A DNA stretch of 64,000 nt from Paenibacillus sp. FSL H7-0357 (GCF_000758525.1 NZ_CP009241.1:7235501-7299500), one strand, 5' to 3'; shown: positions 52,462 through 61,484, counted from the stretch's first letter. The notes: a model not told the origin generated them from the sequence alone. Made by a program: numbers and translations.

Positions 52462-53273
52462 TAACGGCGGCCCCCCTTCGGGCGGAATTCAGGCTGCCAT
52501 GGCGCAATCAGGCGTTCGGCGAGGCTCATCAGCCCGTAGCTCGCCACTCCCAGCAGAGCGCCGACAATTACCGTGGACCAGAACATATACGTATGGGAAG
52601 GACCATAATAGAGATTGCGCAGCATGATCACACCAATGCCGTGCTGCGCCCCCATAAGCTCTACCAGAATCGCACCGGTCACGGCAAGCGGGGCTGCAAC
52701 CTTGAGGCCGCTGAACAGTGCCGGCAGTGCAGCCGGAAAGCGCAGCTTCCAGTACACCGCCCAAGGTTTGGCAGCATAAGAATGCATCAGCTCCAGCGCC
52801 GGCAGATCGACGCTGCGCAGACCGCGCAGCATGTTGAGCGCAACCGGGAAAAAGGTAATGTATCCGGAAATAATGATCCGGGACACCTGCTCATCACGTA
52901 CAATACCGTAAATAATGGGCGCAAGCCCCAGAATCGGGATCATCTGCGAGGCAATGGCATACGGAAAGGCAAGCTGCTCGATCGTCTTCGACAGACTCAT
53001 CAGCACAGCGAGAACCACACCCGCAGAGGCACCGATCAGAAACCCGACTCCTGCATTGCCAAAGGTAGCTCCCCCCTCCTTAACCAGTGTGCCGCTGTAC
53101 TTCCATAAGGTAGCCGCCACTTCATGAACATAAGGCAGCTTCGACTGGGCCAGCGGCGTTTGTGCCACATGGAGCAGCATCCAGGAGCCAGCCTCCCACA
53201 CAATCAGCAGCCCAAGGAGCCAGACGGACAGCGGCAGCACGCGGCTGCGCATAAACGCACTGTTCCCCTTCAT
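52461..53273 (-). CDS. ABC transporter permease (SsuC/TauC-like), copy 1
   Basis: 270 residues, ATG 53273 two bases after the ATPase stop, with GAAGGGG inside the end of that gene. Six membrane helices and the loop ALNMLRGLRSVDLPALELMHSYAA (about residues 155-178; conserved EAA region). It resembles the second permease in layout (both share LMHSYAA), so the two came from an old duplication. It probably forms the channel with its partner and is powered by the upstream ATPase. Confidence 0.87.
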   Translation of the reverse strand: MKGNSAFMRSRVLPLSVWLLGLLIVWEAGSWMLLHVAQTPLAQSKLPYVHEVAATLWKYSGTLVKEGGATFGNAGVGFLIGASAGVVLAVLMSLSKTIEQLAFPYAIASQMIPILGLAPIIYGIVRDEQVSRIIISGYITFFPVALNMLRGLRSVDLPALELMHSYAAKPWAVYWKLRFPAALPALFSGLKVAAPLAVTGAILVELMGAQHGIGVIMLRNLYYGPSHTYMFWSTVIVGALLGVASYGLMSLAERLIAPWQPEFRPKGGRR

Positions 53274-53275
53274 CG

Positions 53276-54058
53276 TTACACCCCTTCAAAGCTGTCGCGG
53301 ATCGTGGCGATCAGTTCAAAAAACTGCGGGCTGTTTCTCATTTCCGCCGTACGCGGACGCGGCAGCGGAATATCAACAATGGCCGACAGCCTTCCCGGAT
53401 GGGGAGAAAGCACGAATACGCGGTCAGACAGAAAAATGGATTCAGGAATGCTGTGGGTGACAAAAACAATGGTGCTCTGCACCTTGCTCCAGACAGACAG
53501 CAGTTCTTCATTCAGGCGCTCGCGGGTAAACTCATCCAGTGCGGAGAACGGTTCATCCATGAGCAGTATCTCCGGCTCCATCGACAGCGCTCTGGCAATC
53601 GCAACCCGCTGCTGCATGCCGCCGCTGAGCTGCCAGGGATATTTGTCCGCGAAGCCTTGCAGCCCGACGAGATCCAGCAGTTCCAGCGCCTTGTCCTCAC
53701 GGATCGACTTCTTGACGCCCATCAGCTCCAGCGGCAGGGTAATGTTGTGTTTCACCTTGCGCCAGTCATAAAGTACCGGACTCTGGAAAACTATGCCATA
53801 CTTTTGGGCGAGTCTGGCTTCCTTGGCGCTCTTGCCAGCCACCGTAATGTTTCCGCCGGTTGGTGTAATAAGATCTGCCATCAATCTCAGCAGTGTAGTT
53901 TTGCCGCACCCCGATGGACCCAGCAGGGAGACGAATTCTCCTTTGGCAATATCAAGGCTCACCTGATGCAGTGCAAGTACGTCGGCAGTCTCCGCCATAT
54001 AACGCATTTCAACGTTTTCCAGCTGTATTTCAGGAATTCTTGCCGCTACTAATGACAT
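53276..54058 (-). CDS. ABC transporter ATPase (SsuB/TauB-like)
   Basis: 260 residues from ATG 54058, with GGGGGAG at 8 bases; the frame is open to 54304 but lacks a site there. Walker A GPSGCGKTTLL, signature QLSGGMQQRVAIARAL, Walker B LLMDEPFSALD, switch His in VFVTHSIPESIFLSDRV. It is first in the operon ATPase-permease-permease-lipoprotein-mmsA-aminotransferase. This type supplies NitT/TauT-family importers of nitrate, sulfonate, HMP and similar compounds. The pairing with malonate-semialdehyde dehydrogenase and an aminotransferase supports a pyrimidine or beta-amino acid substrate. Confidence 0.9.
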   Translation of the reverse strand: MSLVAARIPEIQLENVEMRYMAETADVLALHQVSLDIAKGEFVSLLGPSGCGKTTLLRLMADLITPTGGNITVAGKSAKEARLAQKYGIVFQSPVLYDWRKVKHNITLPLELMGVKKSIREDKALELLDLVGLQGFADKYPWQLSGGMQQRVAIARALSMEPEILLMDEPFSALDEFTRERLNEELLSVWSKVQSTIVFVTHSIPESIFLSDRVFVLSPHPGRLSAIVDIPLPRPRTAEMRNSPQFFELIATIRDSFEGV

Positions 54059-54095
54059 TTCCAGCTCCCCCTTCATCCCTGAATTTGATCGATTA

Positions 54096-54109
54096 ATGTT
54101 AATTAACAT
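54096..54109. promoter_or_regulatory. 14-bp palindrome upstream of the ABC operon
   Basis: ATGTTAATTAACAT is a perfect palindrome, 38 bases before the ATPase start. A related copy TTAACTAACAT occurs at 54156-54166. Both resemble the reported B. subtilis PucR box (TTAACCAA-like core) loosely. May be a second regulator site or an A/T-rich promoter part. Confidence 0.35.
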
Positions 54110-54192
54110 AACGCAATTTCTTATTAAATGCTGACTTTCTTTTCGAAATGTAGTATTAACTAACATGGTACACTTTGCTCCCGGTACACTCA

Positions 54193-54241
54193 CTAGACAA
54201 ATAGTAAAATTGCATCTGTGAAATTCCGTCACTTTGTCTAG
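54193..54241. promoter_or_regulatory. Inverted TAGACA repeats upstream of the ABC operon
   Basis: CTAGACAAA (54193-54201) and TTTGTCTAG (54233-54241), perfect 9-bp arms with 31 bases between, 135-183 bases before the ATPase start. Half-sites match those of the palindrome before the PucR gene. Arm starts are 40 bases apart, near four helical turns. It is the best candidate for shared control. Bases 54110-54490 also hold the start region of the diguanylate cyclase gene; nothing else was recognised. Confidence 0.5.
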
Positions 54242-54490
54242 GAGAGGCGCTTTCATTGTTAATAATGAAGAAATATGCCGATAAAAGAAGGTAGCGGTAT
54301 TCACGCTTCACTGCGTTCAATCCCGAATGTTATCCATGAAGATATGTGGTACTATTTATCTATATTCTTGCTGAAACAGGAGACAATACGTGATGTTTAA
54401 TGCTTATAATAACGCCTCATGGCTATATGCCCCGTTGTCCCTGCTCCCATGGCCAACCTCGGCAGCCCACACTACCTGGAGGCCCGGCCG

Positions 54491-56083
54491 ATGGAAGCTA
54501 TGATCTCGAATTATATTATCATTGTCTCCATCTCCGGTGTGCTGAGCGCACTTCTCGCGCTGTTCGCCTATTACAGAAGAACGGATTTCTCCGGAATCAA
54601 TGCCTTCATTCTCAGCTCCATCACTTCCGCGATCTATACCTTTGGCTTCGCGCTGGAATTGTCGGGCAGCACCATGCAGGAGATTGGCTTTTGGGTCAAG
54701 GTGGAGTATCTGGGAATGCCCTATATCGCTCCTTCCAGCCTAATTATGATCATGCATTTCGTCGGCCTGGACCGGCTGGTTAAGAAAGGGCTGCTGACCG
54801 CGCTGTACTCCATCCCCTTAATCTCTACCGTGCTCGTATGGACCAACGATTATCACCATCTGTTCTATCAGTCGATGCATTTCCGGGAGGGTGCCCCCAC
54901 CCCGCTGATCGACATCGTAATGGGACCTTGGTATATTGTGCAGGGCAGTTTGACCTTCGGCTGCATGCTTGCGGGAATGTGTCTCATTCTCTGGCAATGG
55001 AACCGGATGAAGCGGGTCTACCGCCGGCAGATGATGACGATCTTCATCGGACAGTTCCTCCCGGCTTTGGGAGCCTTCCTATATTTAATGAACATGACCC
55101 CTTATGGAATGGACCCTGTGCCGGTGATTATGAGCGTGACTTCGACCCTCTATATTTGGGCAATTCTTTCCAGGGGCATGCTTACCGCGGCCCCCATCGC
55201 CCGGGAGAATTTGTTCGAGAGCATGCGTGACGGAGTGCTGGTCACGGACCGCAAAGATACGCTCGTCGACTATAACCGTGCTGCCACGGAAATGCTGGAA
55301 GGCCTGGATTCATCGGCCATCGGCAGACCGCTCGCCCAGCTGTTCCTGCCTGCGGGCAAAGACGCTGTAGATTATGTAATGAATTCTGACCCTCTGCTCA
55401 GCGAGGAACGCGAGCTGGCCTGGAATATCAACGGGGAGACCAGCTATTACCAGGTCAGATCCTCTCCGGTGCAGAAGCATGACGGTCATCTGGCCGGGCG
55501 GATGATTATGCTGATCGATGTGACAGAGCGGACGCTGCTCCAGGCCAAGCTGCTGCAGCTCGCCACTGTCGACAGCCTGACCGGCATCTATAACCGTACG
55601 CACTTCATGGAGCGGAGCCGGTCTCTGCTGGAGGAAGCAGTTGGCAGCAAGCGCCCCTTGTCCATCATTCTGCTCGATATCGACTTTTTCAAGAGCATCA
55701 ATGACCGCTACGGACATCAATATGGCGATATGGCGCTCCAGCATATTGTCGGCGTATGCAGCAAGCATGTGCGCGAAGGGGATATTTTCGGACGTTACGG
55801 AGGTGAAGAATTCGTCATTTGTCTGCCTGACACTTCCTTGAAGCAGGCGGCTCTGCTCTCCGAAGCTATCCGTGACAGCATTGAGCACAGCGAAGTCAGC
55901 ACCTCGTCCGGTCCGGTCCATGTGACGGCAAGCTTCGGGGTGGCGGAGGCGTTCAGGGAACCTACTTCGCTTGAAGAGCTGCTCTCTGAAGCGGATCATG
56001 CGCTCTACAGCTCCAAACGCAACGGACGCAATACCGTACATTTATCTAGCGGAGGTTCGATCACCCCCTTTACACCTGTTTAA
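54491..56083 (+). CDS. 7TM-PAS-GGDEF diguanylate cyclase
   Basis: 530 residues from ATG 54491, with GGAGG at 9 bases; an upstream ATG at 54419 has no site. Residues about 1-225 form seven membrane helices of the histidine-kinase N-terminal 7TM type (LSGSTMQEIGFWVKVEYLGM). A PAS domain spans about 240-350 (MRDGVLVTDRKDTLVDYNRA). GGDEF runs about 365-520: RYGGEEFVICLP is an active GGEEF site, and REGD five residues before gives the RxxD inhibitory site. There is no EAL. It synthesises c-di-GMP and is the only one of four such proteins here with a canonical I-site. It is followed by a long hairpin. Confidence 0.9.
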   Translation: MEAMISNYIIIVSISGVLSALLALFAYYRRTDFSGINAFILSSITSAIYTFGFALELSGSTMQEIGFWVKVEYLGMPYIAPSSLIMIMHFVGLDRLVKKGLLTALYSIPLISTVLVWTNDYHHLFYQSMHFREGAPTPLIDIVMGPWYIVQGSLTFGCMLAGMCLILWQWNRMKRVYRRQMMTIFIGQFLPALGAFLYLMNMTPYGMDPVPVIMSVTSTLYIWAILSRGMLTAAPIARENLFESMRDGVLVTDRKDTLVDYNRAATEMLEGLDSSAIGRPLAQLFLPAGKDAVDYVMNSDPLLSEERELAWNINGETSYYQVRSSPVQKHDGHLAGRMIMLIDVTERTLLQAKLLQLATVDSLTGIYNRTHFMERSRSLLEEAVGSKRPLSIILLDIDFFKSINDRYGHQYGDMALQHIVGVCSKHVREGDIFGRYGGEEFVICLPDTSLKQAALLSEAIRDSIEHSEVSTSSGPVHVTASFGVAEAFREPTSLEELLSEADHALYSSKRNGRNTVHLSSGGSITPFTPV

Positions 56084-56086
56084 ACG

Positions 56087-56133
56087 AACAGCCCTGTTCT
56101 CCGGCAAGAAGCCGTTTAGAGAACAGGGCTGTT
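56087..56133 (+). terminator. Hairpin after the diguanylate cyclase gene
   Basis: AACAGCCCTGTTCTC (56087-56101) pairs perfectly with GAGAACAGGGCTGTT (56119-56133). Only a short T-stretch follows, so termination strength is uncertain. Confidence 0.65.
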
Positions 56134-56215
56134 ATCTCATCAATCTGCAACACAATGAACCCGCCAGTGCGTGGCAGGGTCTGAATATAATCAGTAGAAA
56201 ATATGAATATTGCAG

Positions 56216-57076
56216 TTAACGCCGCTTCGCGCCTGCCATGAAATATTCCACACCCTGCAGCAAATCCCCAGGCAGCTCTTCAAGCTGCAGATAGGTCTTC
56301 AGCTCCAGCACCACCCGTTCCCGGTTGTGTCCGAACACATCGACGATCCGGGCCAGCCGTTCCCAGGGAGCCAGATCCTCCCGGAACTCCTGCCTGGTCA
56401 TCGGCAGCCCATGCGACTCCACATACCAGTCCGCATCATAGCGGTAGGCAATGTCCAGCAATCTTAAGAACCCGGTGCTGCTGTATTGGCGCGGTCCGCC
56501 ATACACAGCAGGGCCTAGAGCATCGCCCAGAAAAAGCACCTTGTCTTCCTTAACGTAAAGCACACAGGAGTCCGGCGAATGGTCGCCGCCCACATGGACC
56601 ACTTCACAGACAACTCCGCCCAAATCGACCGTGAGGCTGCCGGTAAACACAATATCCGGCTTGACGACAGTTACCTCTCTTGCCTCGCCGTACTCCAGGC
56701 GGATATGTTCCGCACTTTCTTCACTGATCGTGCCACTCTTTACAAGCTTCTCCAAGCCTTCTTCTCCCCAGTTCAGCCCGGTCAGGCTCTCCAGCACTTT
56801 CGCCGTCTCTTCATGGGCAATAGCTGGGGACTTCCAGGATGAGAGTCCGAAGGTGTGATCCCAGTGCCAATGGGTCAGAATCAGCATGTCTGGCTGCCTG
56901 CAGCCGCGTCTAGCCAGTTCTTCCCGAAACAGCGCTGCATGGGCCGGCGAATTGCCGGCATCCATCAGAAGTGTACGCCGTTCCCCTATAATTGCTGCCA
57001 ATACCGGACGATCCGTGTCATGCTCCGGATGCATAATCAGAATATGACGGCTAAGCTGCTCGAACTTGTGCTCCAT
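56216..57076 (-). CDS. MBL-fold metallo-hydrolase
   Basis: 286 residues from ATG 57076 (AGGGGGAG at 6 bases). The metal motif LTHWHWDHTFG (HxHxDH) sits near residue 66. Further ligands appear in VVHVGGDHSPDSCV and in GDALG (Asp bridging) and ESHGLP (last His). It thus should bind two Zn or Fe. Fold members hydrolyse lactones, nucleotides, glyoxalase II substrates, or phosphodiesters; substrate cannot be told. The C-terminal 60 residues are helical, as in FlpA-independent hydrolases. Stands alone. Confidence 0.83.
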   Translation of the reverse strand: MEHKFEQLSRHILIMHPEHDTDRPVLAAIIGERRTLLMDAGNSPAHAALFREELARRGCRQPDMLILTHWHWDHTFGLSSWKSPAIAHEETAKVLESLTGLNWGEEGLEKLVKSGTISEESAEHIRLEYGEAREVTVVKPDIVFTGSLTVDLGGVVCEVVHVGGDHSPDSCVLYVKEDKVLFLGDALGPAVYGGPRQYSSTGFLRLLDIAYRYDADWYVESHGLPMTRQEFREDLAPWERLARIVDVFGHNRERVVLELKTYLQLEELPGDLLQGVEYFMAGAKRR

Positions 57077-57334
57077 CTCGTGCTCCCCCTTGCAATATAC
57101 ATCTGACTGAAAATAGGCCGGACTACAAAGTATATCCGGACGTTCTTTTGGTGATAACAGCACCCATAGCGGTATTTCCGGCCTCGTTCGTTTCAGGCCA
57201 TCTTTAATCTTCATGTTGCCTCAATTACGGACATTAATCAACAGGCCTTGTTTGCTAAAGAGGGTTTTAAGTTTAATAAGAGTTAGCTGATCTGTTCGGG
57301 TCAGGTACGGATATACTGACAAGGAGGAGATTCC

Positions 57335-58180
57335 ATGATTAAGATCGGGCTAACCGGCTTCGGTGACCACGAAGAGCTTTACGGCAAAATCAAGCCCGCT
57401 GACCGGCTCCCTACCTATAGCGCGCATTTTCCGATTGTGGAGATTGACAGCTCCTTTTATGCCGTGCAGCCAGTCAGAAATTACGCCAAATGGGTGAGCC
57501 AGACGCCGGATGCCTTCCGGTTTATCGTTAAAGCCTATCAGGGAATGACCGGACATTTACGCGAGAAAAAGAATTATTACGACACTCCGGAGGAAATGTA
57601 TCAGGCTTTCCACACCTCTATTGAGCCAGTCCGGGCAGCCGGGAAGCTTGCGATGGCCCTCTTCCAGTTTCCGCCGTGGTTCGACTGCACCAAAGAAAAC
57701 GTGCAGTTTCTGCGTGAGGCCAAGCAGCGGATGCTGGATGTGCCTTCCGCCATCGAGTTCCGCAATGACTCCTGGTACAGTCCGGAAATGCAGGCCAAAA
57801 CCCTGCAGTTTCTGGAGCAGGAGGGCTGGATTCATACGGTGGCCGATGAACCCCAGGCCGGATCAGGCTCGGTTCCGATTGTGCCGGTGGCCACATCGCC
57901 GGATATCACCTACGTGCGGCTGCATGGCCGCAACGCCCAGGGCTGGAGCCAGAGCAGCCATCCGAATTGGCGGAGCCTGCGCTACTTGTACCGCTACAGC
58001 ACAGAGGAGCTGACCGAGTGGCGGGACCGGCTGCTTGCGCTGGAGCAGTCCTGCCGGGAGCTGTACGTGGTCTTCAATAATAACTCCGGTGGTGACGCCA
58101 CCGATAACGCCAAAGAGCTGCAAGCGCTGCTCGGAATCGACGGCGGACTGGCCCCGCGCCAGCTGGACTTATTTTCATGA
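57335..58180 (+). CDS. DUF72-family protein
   Basis: 281 residues, ATG 57335 with AAGGAGGAG. DUF72 fold: IVEIDSSFYAVQPVRNYAKW and FRFIVKAYQGMTGH near the N-terminus, ALFQFPPWFDC, and AIEFRNDSWY, then VRLHGRN and YVVFNNNSGGDATDNA. These are the family's conserved blocks on a TIM-barrel scaffold. No enzymatic activity is established for the family. The intracellular amylase gene follows 101 bases later on the same strand. No shared pathway is clear. Confidence 0.88.
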   Translation: MIKIGLTGFGDHEELYGKIKPADRLPTYSAHFPIVEIDSSFYAVQPVRNYAKWVSQTPDAFRFIVKAYQGMTGHLREKKNYYDTPEEMYQAFHTSIEPVRAAGKLAMALFQFPPWFDCTKENVQFLREAKQRMLDVPSAIEFRNDSWYSPEMQAKTLQFLEQEGWIHTVADEPQAGSGSVPIVPVATSPDITYVRLHGRNAQGWSQSSHPNWRSLRYLYRYSTEELTEWRDRLLALEQSCRELYVVFNNNSGGDATDNAKELQALLGIDGGLAPRQLDLFS

Positions 58181-58281
58181 GCACCAGATGTGTACATATC
58201 CTCTCTTCTGCTCCTTACTGAAGCACGACAACAATCGTATTTATCCATTCATATCATAATTTTAAAGGAGGCCAAACGGAA

Positions 58282-59763
58282 ATGAAGAGAAACCATACGA
58301 TGATGCAGTTTTTCGAATGGCATGTCGCCGCGGACGGGAACCACTGGAAACGGCTGGCTGATGCTGCCACCGAGCTGAAGGCCGCCTATATTGATTCTGT
58401 CTGGGTACCGCCGGTAACCAAGGCTGTCTCTGGCGAGGATACAGGCTATGGTGTCTATGATCTATACGATCTGGGCGAATTCGACCAGAAGGGGACCATC
58501 CGGACCAAATACGGCACCAAGCTGGAACTGGTGGAGGCGATTGCCGAATGCCAAAAGAACGGCATCGCTGTTTATGTGGATCTGGTGATGAATCATAAAG
58601 CGGGCGCCGACGAGACCGAAGTGTTCCAGGTGATCGAGGTTGATCCGAACGACCGCAACAAGGAGATTTCGAAACCGTTCGAGATTGAAGGCTGGACCAA
58701 ATTCACCTTTCCCGGACGTGGAGACCAGTACTCCGCCTTTAAATGGAACCACACTCATTTTAACGGCACCGATTTCGATGCCAAGGAAAGCCGGACCGGC
58801 GTATTCAAGCTTGCCTCCGACAACAAGAGCTGGAACCCGAATGTGGATGACGAGTTCGGCAACTATGATTATCTGATGTTCGCCAACATCGACTACAGCC
58901 ATGAGGAAGTTAGGCATGAGATGCTGGAATGGGGCAAATGGCTGGTCGACACGCTGCAGTGCAGCGGATACCGGCTGGACGCCATCAAGCATATCAATCA
59001 TGAATTCATCAAAGAATTCGCTGCCGAAATGGGTAAAAAACGCGGTGAGGACTTCTACATTGTCGGCGAATTCTGGAACTCGAATCTCGAGGCCTGCCGG
59101 GAATTCCTCAACACGGTGGATTATCAAATCGACCTGTTCGATGTATCGCTTCACTACAAGCTGTATTCGGCTGCACTGGCGGGCAGGGACTTTGATCTGA
59201 CCCAAATCTTTAACGATACGCTCGTCCAGACCCACCCTGGCAATGCCGTAACTTTTGTTGACAATCATGATTCGCAGCCCCATGAAGCGCTGGAATCCTG
59301 GATCGGCGACTGGTTCAAGCAAAGTGCCTATGCCCTGATCCTGCTGCGGCGTGACGGATACCCGGTTGTCTTCTACGGTGATTATTATGGCATCGGCGGA
59401 CCAACTCCGGTGGAAGGCAAGAAAGCCGCCATTGATCCGCTGCTCTACACCCGGTACCATAAGGCATACGGAGAGCAGGATGATTATTTCGACCACCCCA
59501 ATACGATTGGCTGGGTGCGGCGCGGTGTGGAAGAAATCGAAGGCTCCGGCTGTGCCGTAGTCATCTCCAATGGAGATCAGGGGGAGAAGCGGATGTTCCT
59601 CGGCGAGGAACGCGCAGGCGAAGTTTGGAAGGATTTCACCCATAACCGCGAGGACAATATAACCATCGGTGAGGATGGCTGGGCGGTTTTCCCGGTAAAC
59701 GGCGGAAGTGTCTCTGTCTGGGCTCTGCCCGATAACGGCGACAAGGAGCCCGATCCGGCATAA
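58282..59763 (+). CDS. Intracellular alpha-amylase (GH13)
   Basis: 493 residues, with no signal peptide. ATG 58282 has AAAGGAGG upstream. GH13 regions: VDLVMNHKAG (region I), GYRLDAIKHI (II, nucleophile Asp), IVGEFW (III, acid/base Glu), and FVDNHDSQP (IV, third Asp). It begins MMQFFEWHVAADG and is close to the cytoplasmic GH13_5-type alpha-amylases (E. coli AmyA, Bacillus liquefying type without leader). It hydrolyses alpha-1,4 glucans inside the cell, probably glycogen or imported maltodextrin. Residues from about 400 are the C-domain. Terminator follows. Confidence 0.92.
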   Translation: MKRNHTMMQFFEWHVAADGNHWKRLADAATELKAAYIDSVWVPPVTKAVSGEDTGYGVYDLYDLGEFDQKGTIRTKYGTKLELVEAIAECQKNGIAVYVDLVMNHKAGADETEVFQVIEVDPNDRNKEISKPFEIEGWTKFTFPGRGDQYSAFKWNHTHFNGTDFDAKESRTGVFKLASDNKSWNPNVDDEFGNYDYLMFANIDYSHEEVRHEMLEWGKWLVDTLQCSGYRLDAIKHINHEFIKEFAAEMGKKRGEDFYIVGEFWNSNLEACREFLNTVDYQIDLFDVSLHYKLYSAALAGRDFDLTQIFNDTLVQTHPGNAVTFVDNHDSQPHEALESWIGDWFKQSAYALILLRRDGYPVVFYGDYYGIGGPTPVEGKKAAIDPLLYTRYHKAYGEQDDYFDHPNTIGWVRRGVEEIEGSGCAVVISNGDQGEKRMFLGEERAGEVWKDFTHNREDNITIGEDGWAVFPVNGGSVSVWALPDNGDKEPDPA

Positions 59764-59777
59764 AGCATCTATTTAAT

Positions 59778-59826
59778 AAAAGAGGTGAACTACGCGCCGT
59801 ACCGGCAGCCGTTAGTTCACCTCTTT
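59778..59826. terminator. Terminator between amylase and nitroreductase genes
   Basis: AAAGAGGTGAACTA pairs with TAGTTCACCTCTTT, one interruption before a GC-rich loop. Works on both strands in principle. Confidence 0.8.
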
Positions 59827-59849
59827 GTTATATACGTTGACGTTCCGGT

Positions 59850-60713
59850 TCAACTGAGTTTATAGCTCAGCATATATTCTGTAAGCGGTCCGTCAAGATC
59901 AAGCTGCGGATCATTAACAGTCCATTCCCCCGCAATGTCCAGTTCACGGCAGGCAAGCCCGAAATTGCAGGCGGCAATCCCGATATCAATCCGCTGCATC
60001 TCAAAGCCCAGCTTGTTGCCGCTGTAATTCGGCGTATGCTGCAGGTAGAAATGGGCCTGCTTCCGGTCCGGAGAGACTACCACTCTCCAAGGCTGTTTAT
60101 TTGAAGCGGAAGGGCCGAGCCGGACCATTTCCAGCGGGGGCGCAAGCTTCCCGGCTGACTCGGGAGCGAGCATATTGCCAAATTCGGTGTCGTAGAACAG
60201 ATCCCGCCAAGGCTTCTTCTGATCAGCTTTGACGACATAGCGCATCGTGGCATCCAGCAGCCGCTGCTTCTCCCGTGCATACCCCAGCGGCGTGATGCAA
60301 GGAATAATCTCGCCCTGGGCAAGCTCGATTTCGCGGGCAAAGGTCTTGCGGTTGAACGTCCCGCCAAGCCAGCAGGTGCCAAGTCCCAGGCTGGTGGCAT
60401 AGAGAATCAGCCTATGAAACACATACCCGAATTCCAGCAGCGCCAGTTTGTCGTTCCTGACCTTGCCGACCAAGTACGCCTGCGGATTCTGGATGATACC
60501 GTAAGCCCCCAGCTTCACGTTTTTTCCGTCCTCTGTCCCGCTTTTGGCCCAGACCCACTCAATTCCCGGCTTTCCGCCAAACGGCCCATGCAGATTATCC
60601 TCCTGGCTCAGATAATCCATTATGGAAGCATGGACGGCCTCCCCGATCGGTGTGGCTTCATAAGTCCGTACAGATTTACGCTTCTCGATAATATCCATAA
60701 CCGGAATTCCCAT
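59850..60713 (-). CDS. Nitroreductase-family protein, two-domain TM1586-like
   Basis: 287 residues. ATG 60713 has GGGGAGGG. IIEKRKSVRTYEATPI opens the fold with the FMN-binding Arg and Ser; YATSLGLGTCWLGGTFNRKTF is the loop after the central helix; VRLGPSASNKQPWRVVV gives the second FMN contact with GPS-S-N-QPW. Two related halves fit the TM1586-type single-chain nitroreductase that behaves as a fused pair. FMN-dependent reduction of nitro or quinone compounds is likely; substrate unknown. Stands alone. Confidence 0.83.
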   Translation of the reverse strand: MGIPVMDIIEKRKSVRTYEATPIGEAVHASIMDYLSQEDNLHGPFGGKPGIEWVWAKSGTEDGKNVKLGAYGIIQNPQAYLVGKVRNDKLALLEFGYVFHRLILYATSLGLGTCWLGGTFNRKTFAREIELAQGEIIPCITPLGYAREKQRLLDATMRYVVKADQKKPWRDLFYDTEFGNMLAPESAGKLAPPLEMVRLGPSASNKQPWRVVVSPDRKQAHFYLQHTPNYSGNKLGFEMQRIDIGIAACNFGLACRELDIAGEWTVNDPQLDLDGPLTEYMLSYKLS

Positions 60714-60813
60714 CTGATGTCCCTCCCCTTCATTATTTTAAAAAAGATGGCGCCTGTGGAAACAGGAGCCATCCAAGTGATGATGGATACTTATGATTGC
60801 TTATTCTGCAATC

Positions 60814-60830
60814 TTAATAAGATCTTAATA
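60814..60830. promoter_or_regulatory. Possible PhoP-box-like direct repeat
   Basis: TTAATA at 60814 and 60825, 11 bases apart with 5-base spacers, matching the TTHAYA rule for Bacillus PhoP boxes. It lies 101 bases before the nitroreductase start. Two repeats are few and AT-rich matches are common. The rest of 60714-60952 holds nothing I can name. Confidence 0.2.
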
Positions 60831-60952
60831 AGAGCAAAGGTTTAGTTAGTTATATTTTTCACATACTAATATTAACATCTATAGACCATGCTGTATAGAC
60901 GCAGAGCCCGCCTTAGGGGGAATTTCAATACGCCGGTGACGGCTGCTTCTGC

Positions 60953-61000
60953 ACCCAAAAAGAGGACTCCCTCACGGCAAAGGATGTCCTCTTTTTGGGT
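60953..61000. terminator. Terminator after the FlxA-like gene
   Basis: ACCCAAAAAGAGGAC (60953-60967) and GTCCTCTTTTTGGGT (60986-61000) form a perfect 15-bp stem. U-tract is partly within the stem. Confidence 0.7.
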
Positions 61001-61029
61001 AAGCTGTTTACTTGGCTTCGGGTGCGTAC

Positions 61030-61383
61030 TTATACGCGGATGTCAAATCTTCCTTCGCTGTCCGTAGTGGCAGCAGCGATCTCTTGCGCGCTTGCCGCAG
61101 CAAGCGTATTGCTGTTTGCAGGTTTCTCAGGTGGTGTGCTGCTGCTGTTTGCGGAAGCGGAGCTGTTCTTGGATTTCTGGGCAATTTGCGCATCGATCTG
61201 CTTGATCTGCTGCTCAATTTGCTTGGTCTTGGTTTCCTTTGTCTTCTCGTCGTCCTTGCTGGCCCCGATCTTCTCCAGGTCGGCTTGCAGCTTCGCTTTT
61301 TGCTTCTCCAGCGCACTTGTATCGGTAGCACTGGAAGCAGTATAGGAAGCGGAAGATGTAGATGATGCGGATGAAATATTCAT
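61030..61383 (-). CDS. FlxA-like coiled-coil protein
   Basis: 117 residues. A Ser/Thr/Ala-rich start (MNISSASSTSSASYT) is followed by a coiled coil about residues 25-75 (ALEKQKAKLQADLEKIGA, KQIEQQIKQIDAQIAQK). The tail is Ser/Ala/Thr-rich and ends DIRV. This matches FlxA-like proteins, small and often near flagellar loci, with no known activity. ATG 61383 has AAGGAGG. No flagellar genes lie here. It appears monocistronic with a strong terminator. Confidence 0.72.
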   Translation of the reverse strand: MNISSASSTSSASYTASSATDTSALEKQKAKLQADLEKIGASKDDEKTKETKTKQIEQQIKQIDAQIAQKSKNSSASANSSSTPPEKPANSNTLAAASAQEIAAATTDSEGRFDIRV

Positions 61384-61484
61384 TCACATTCCTCCTTTCA
61401 CCTCTACACTATAATCCTTCCACCCCAAAGGAACGTTAAAATGCGCTGAAGGTTTGCTGAAAGTATTCGAAGCTATGAATTGGA

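Noticed and set aside
58462..59643. 393-codon open frame on the - strand opposite the alpha-amylase gene
   Set aside because: Antisense to a clear GH13 enzyme with all catalytic motifs; no ribosome site or domain in the reverse frame.
60814..60830. PhoP-regulated promoter for the nitroreductase gene
   Set aside because: Two A/T-rich 6-mers at 11-base spacing are too little to claim a Pho box; listed at low confidence only.
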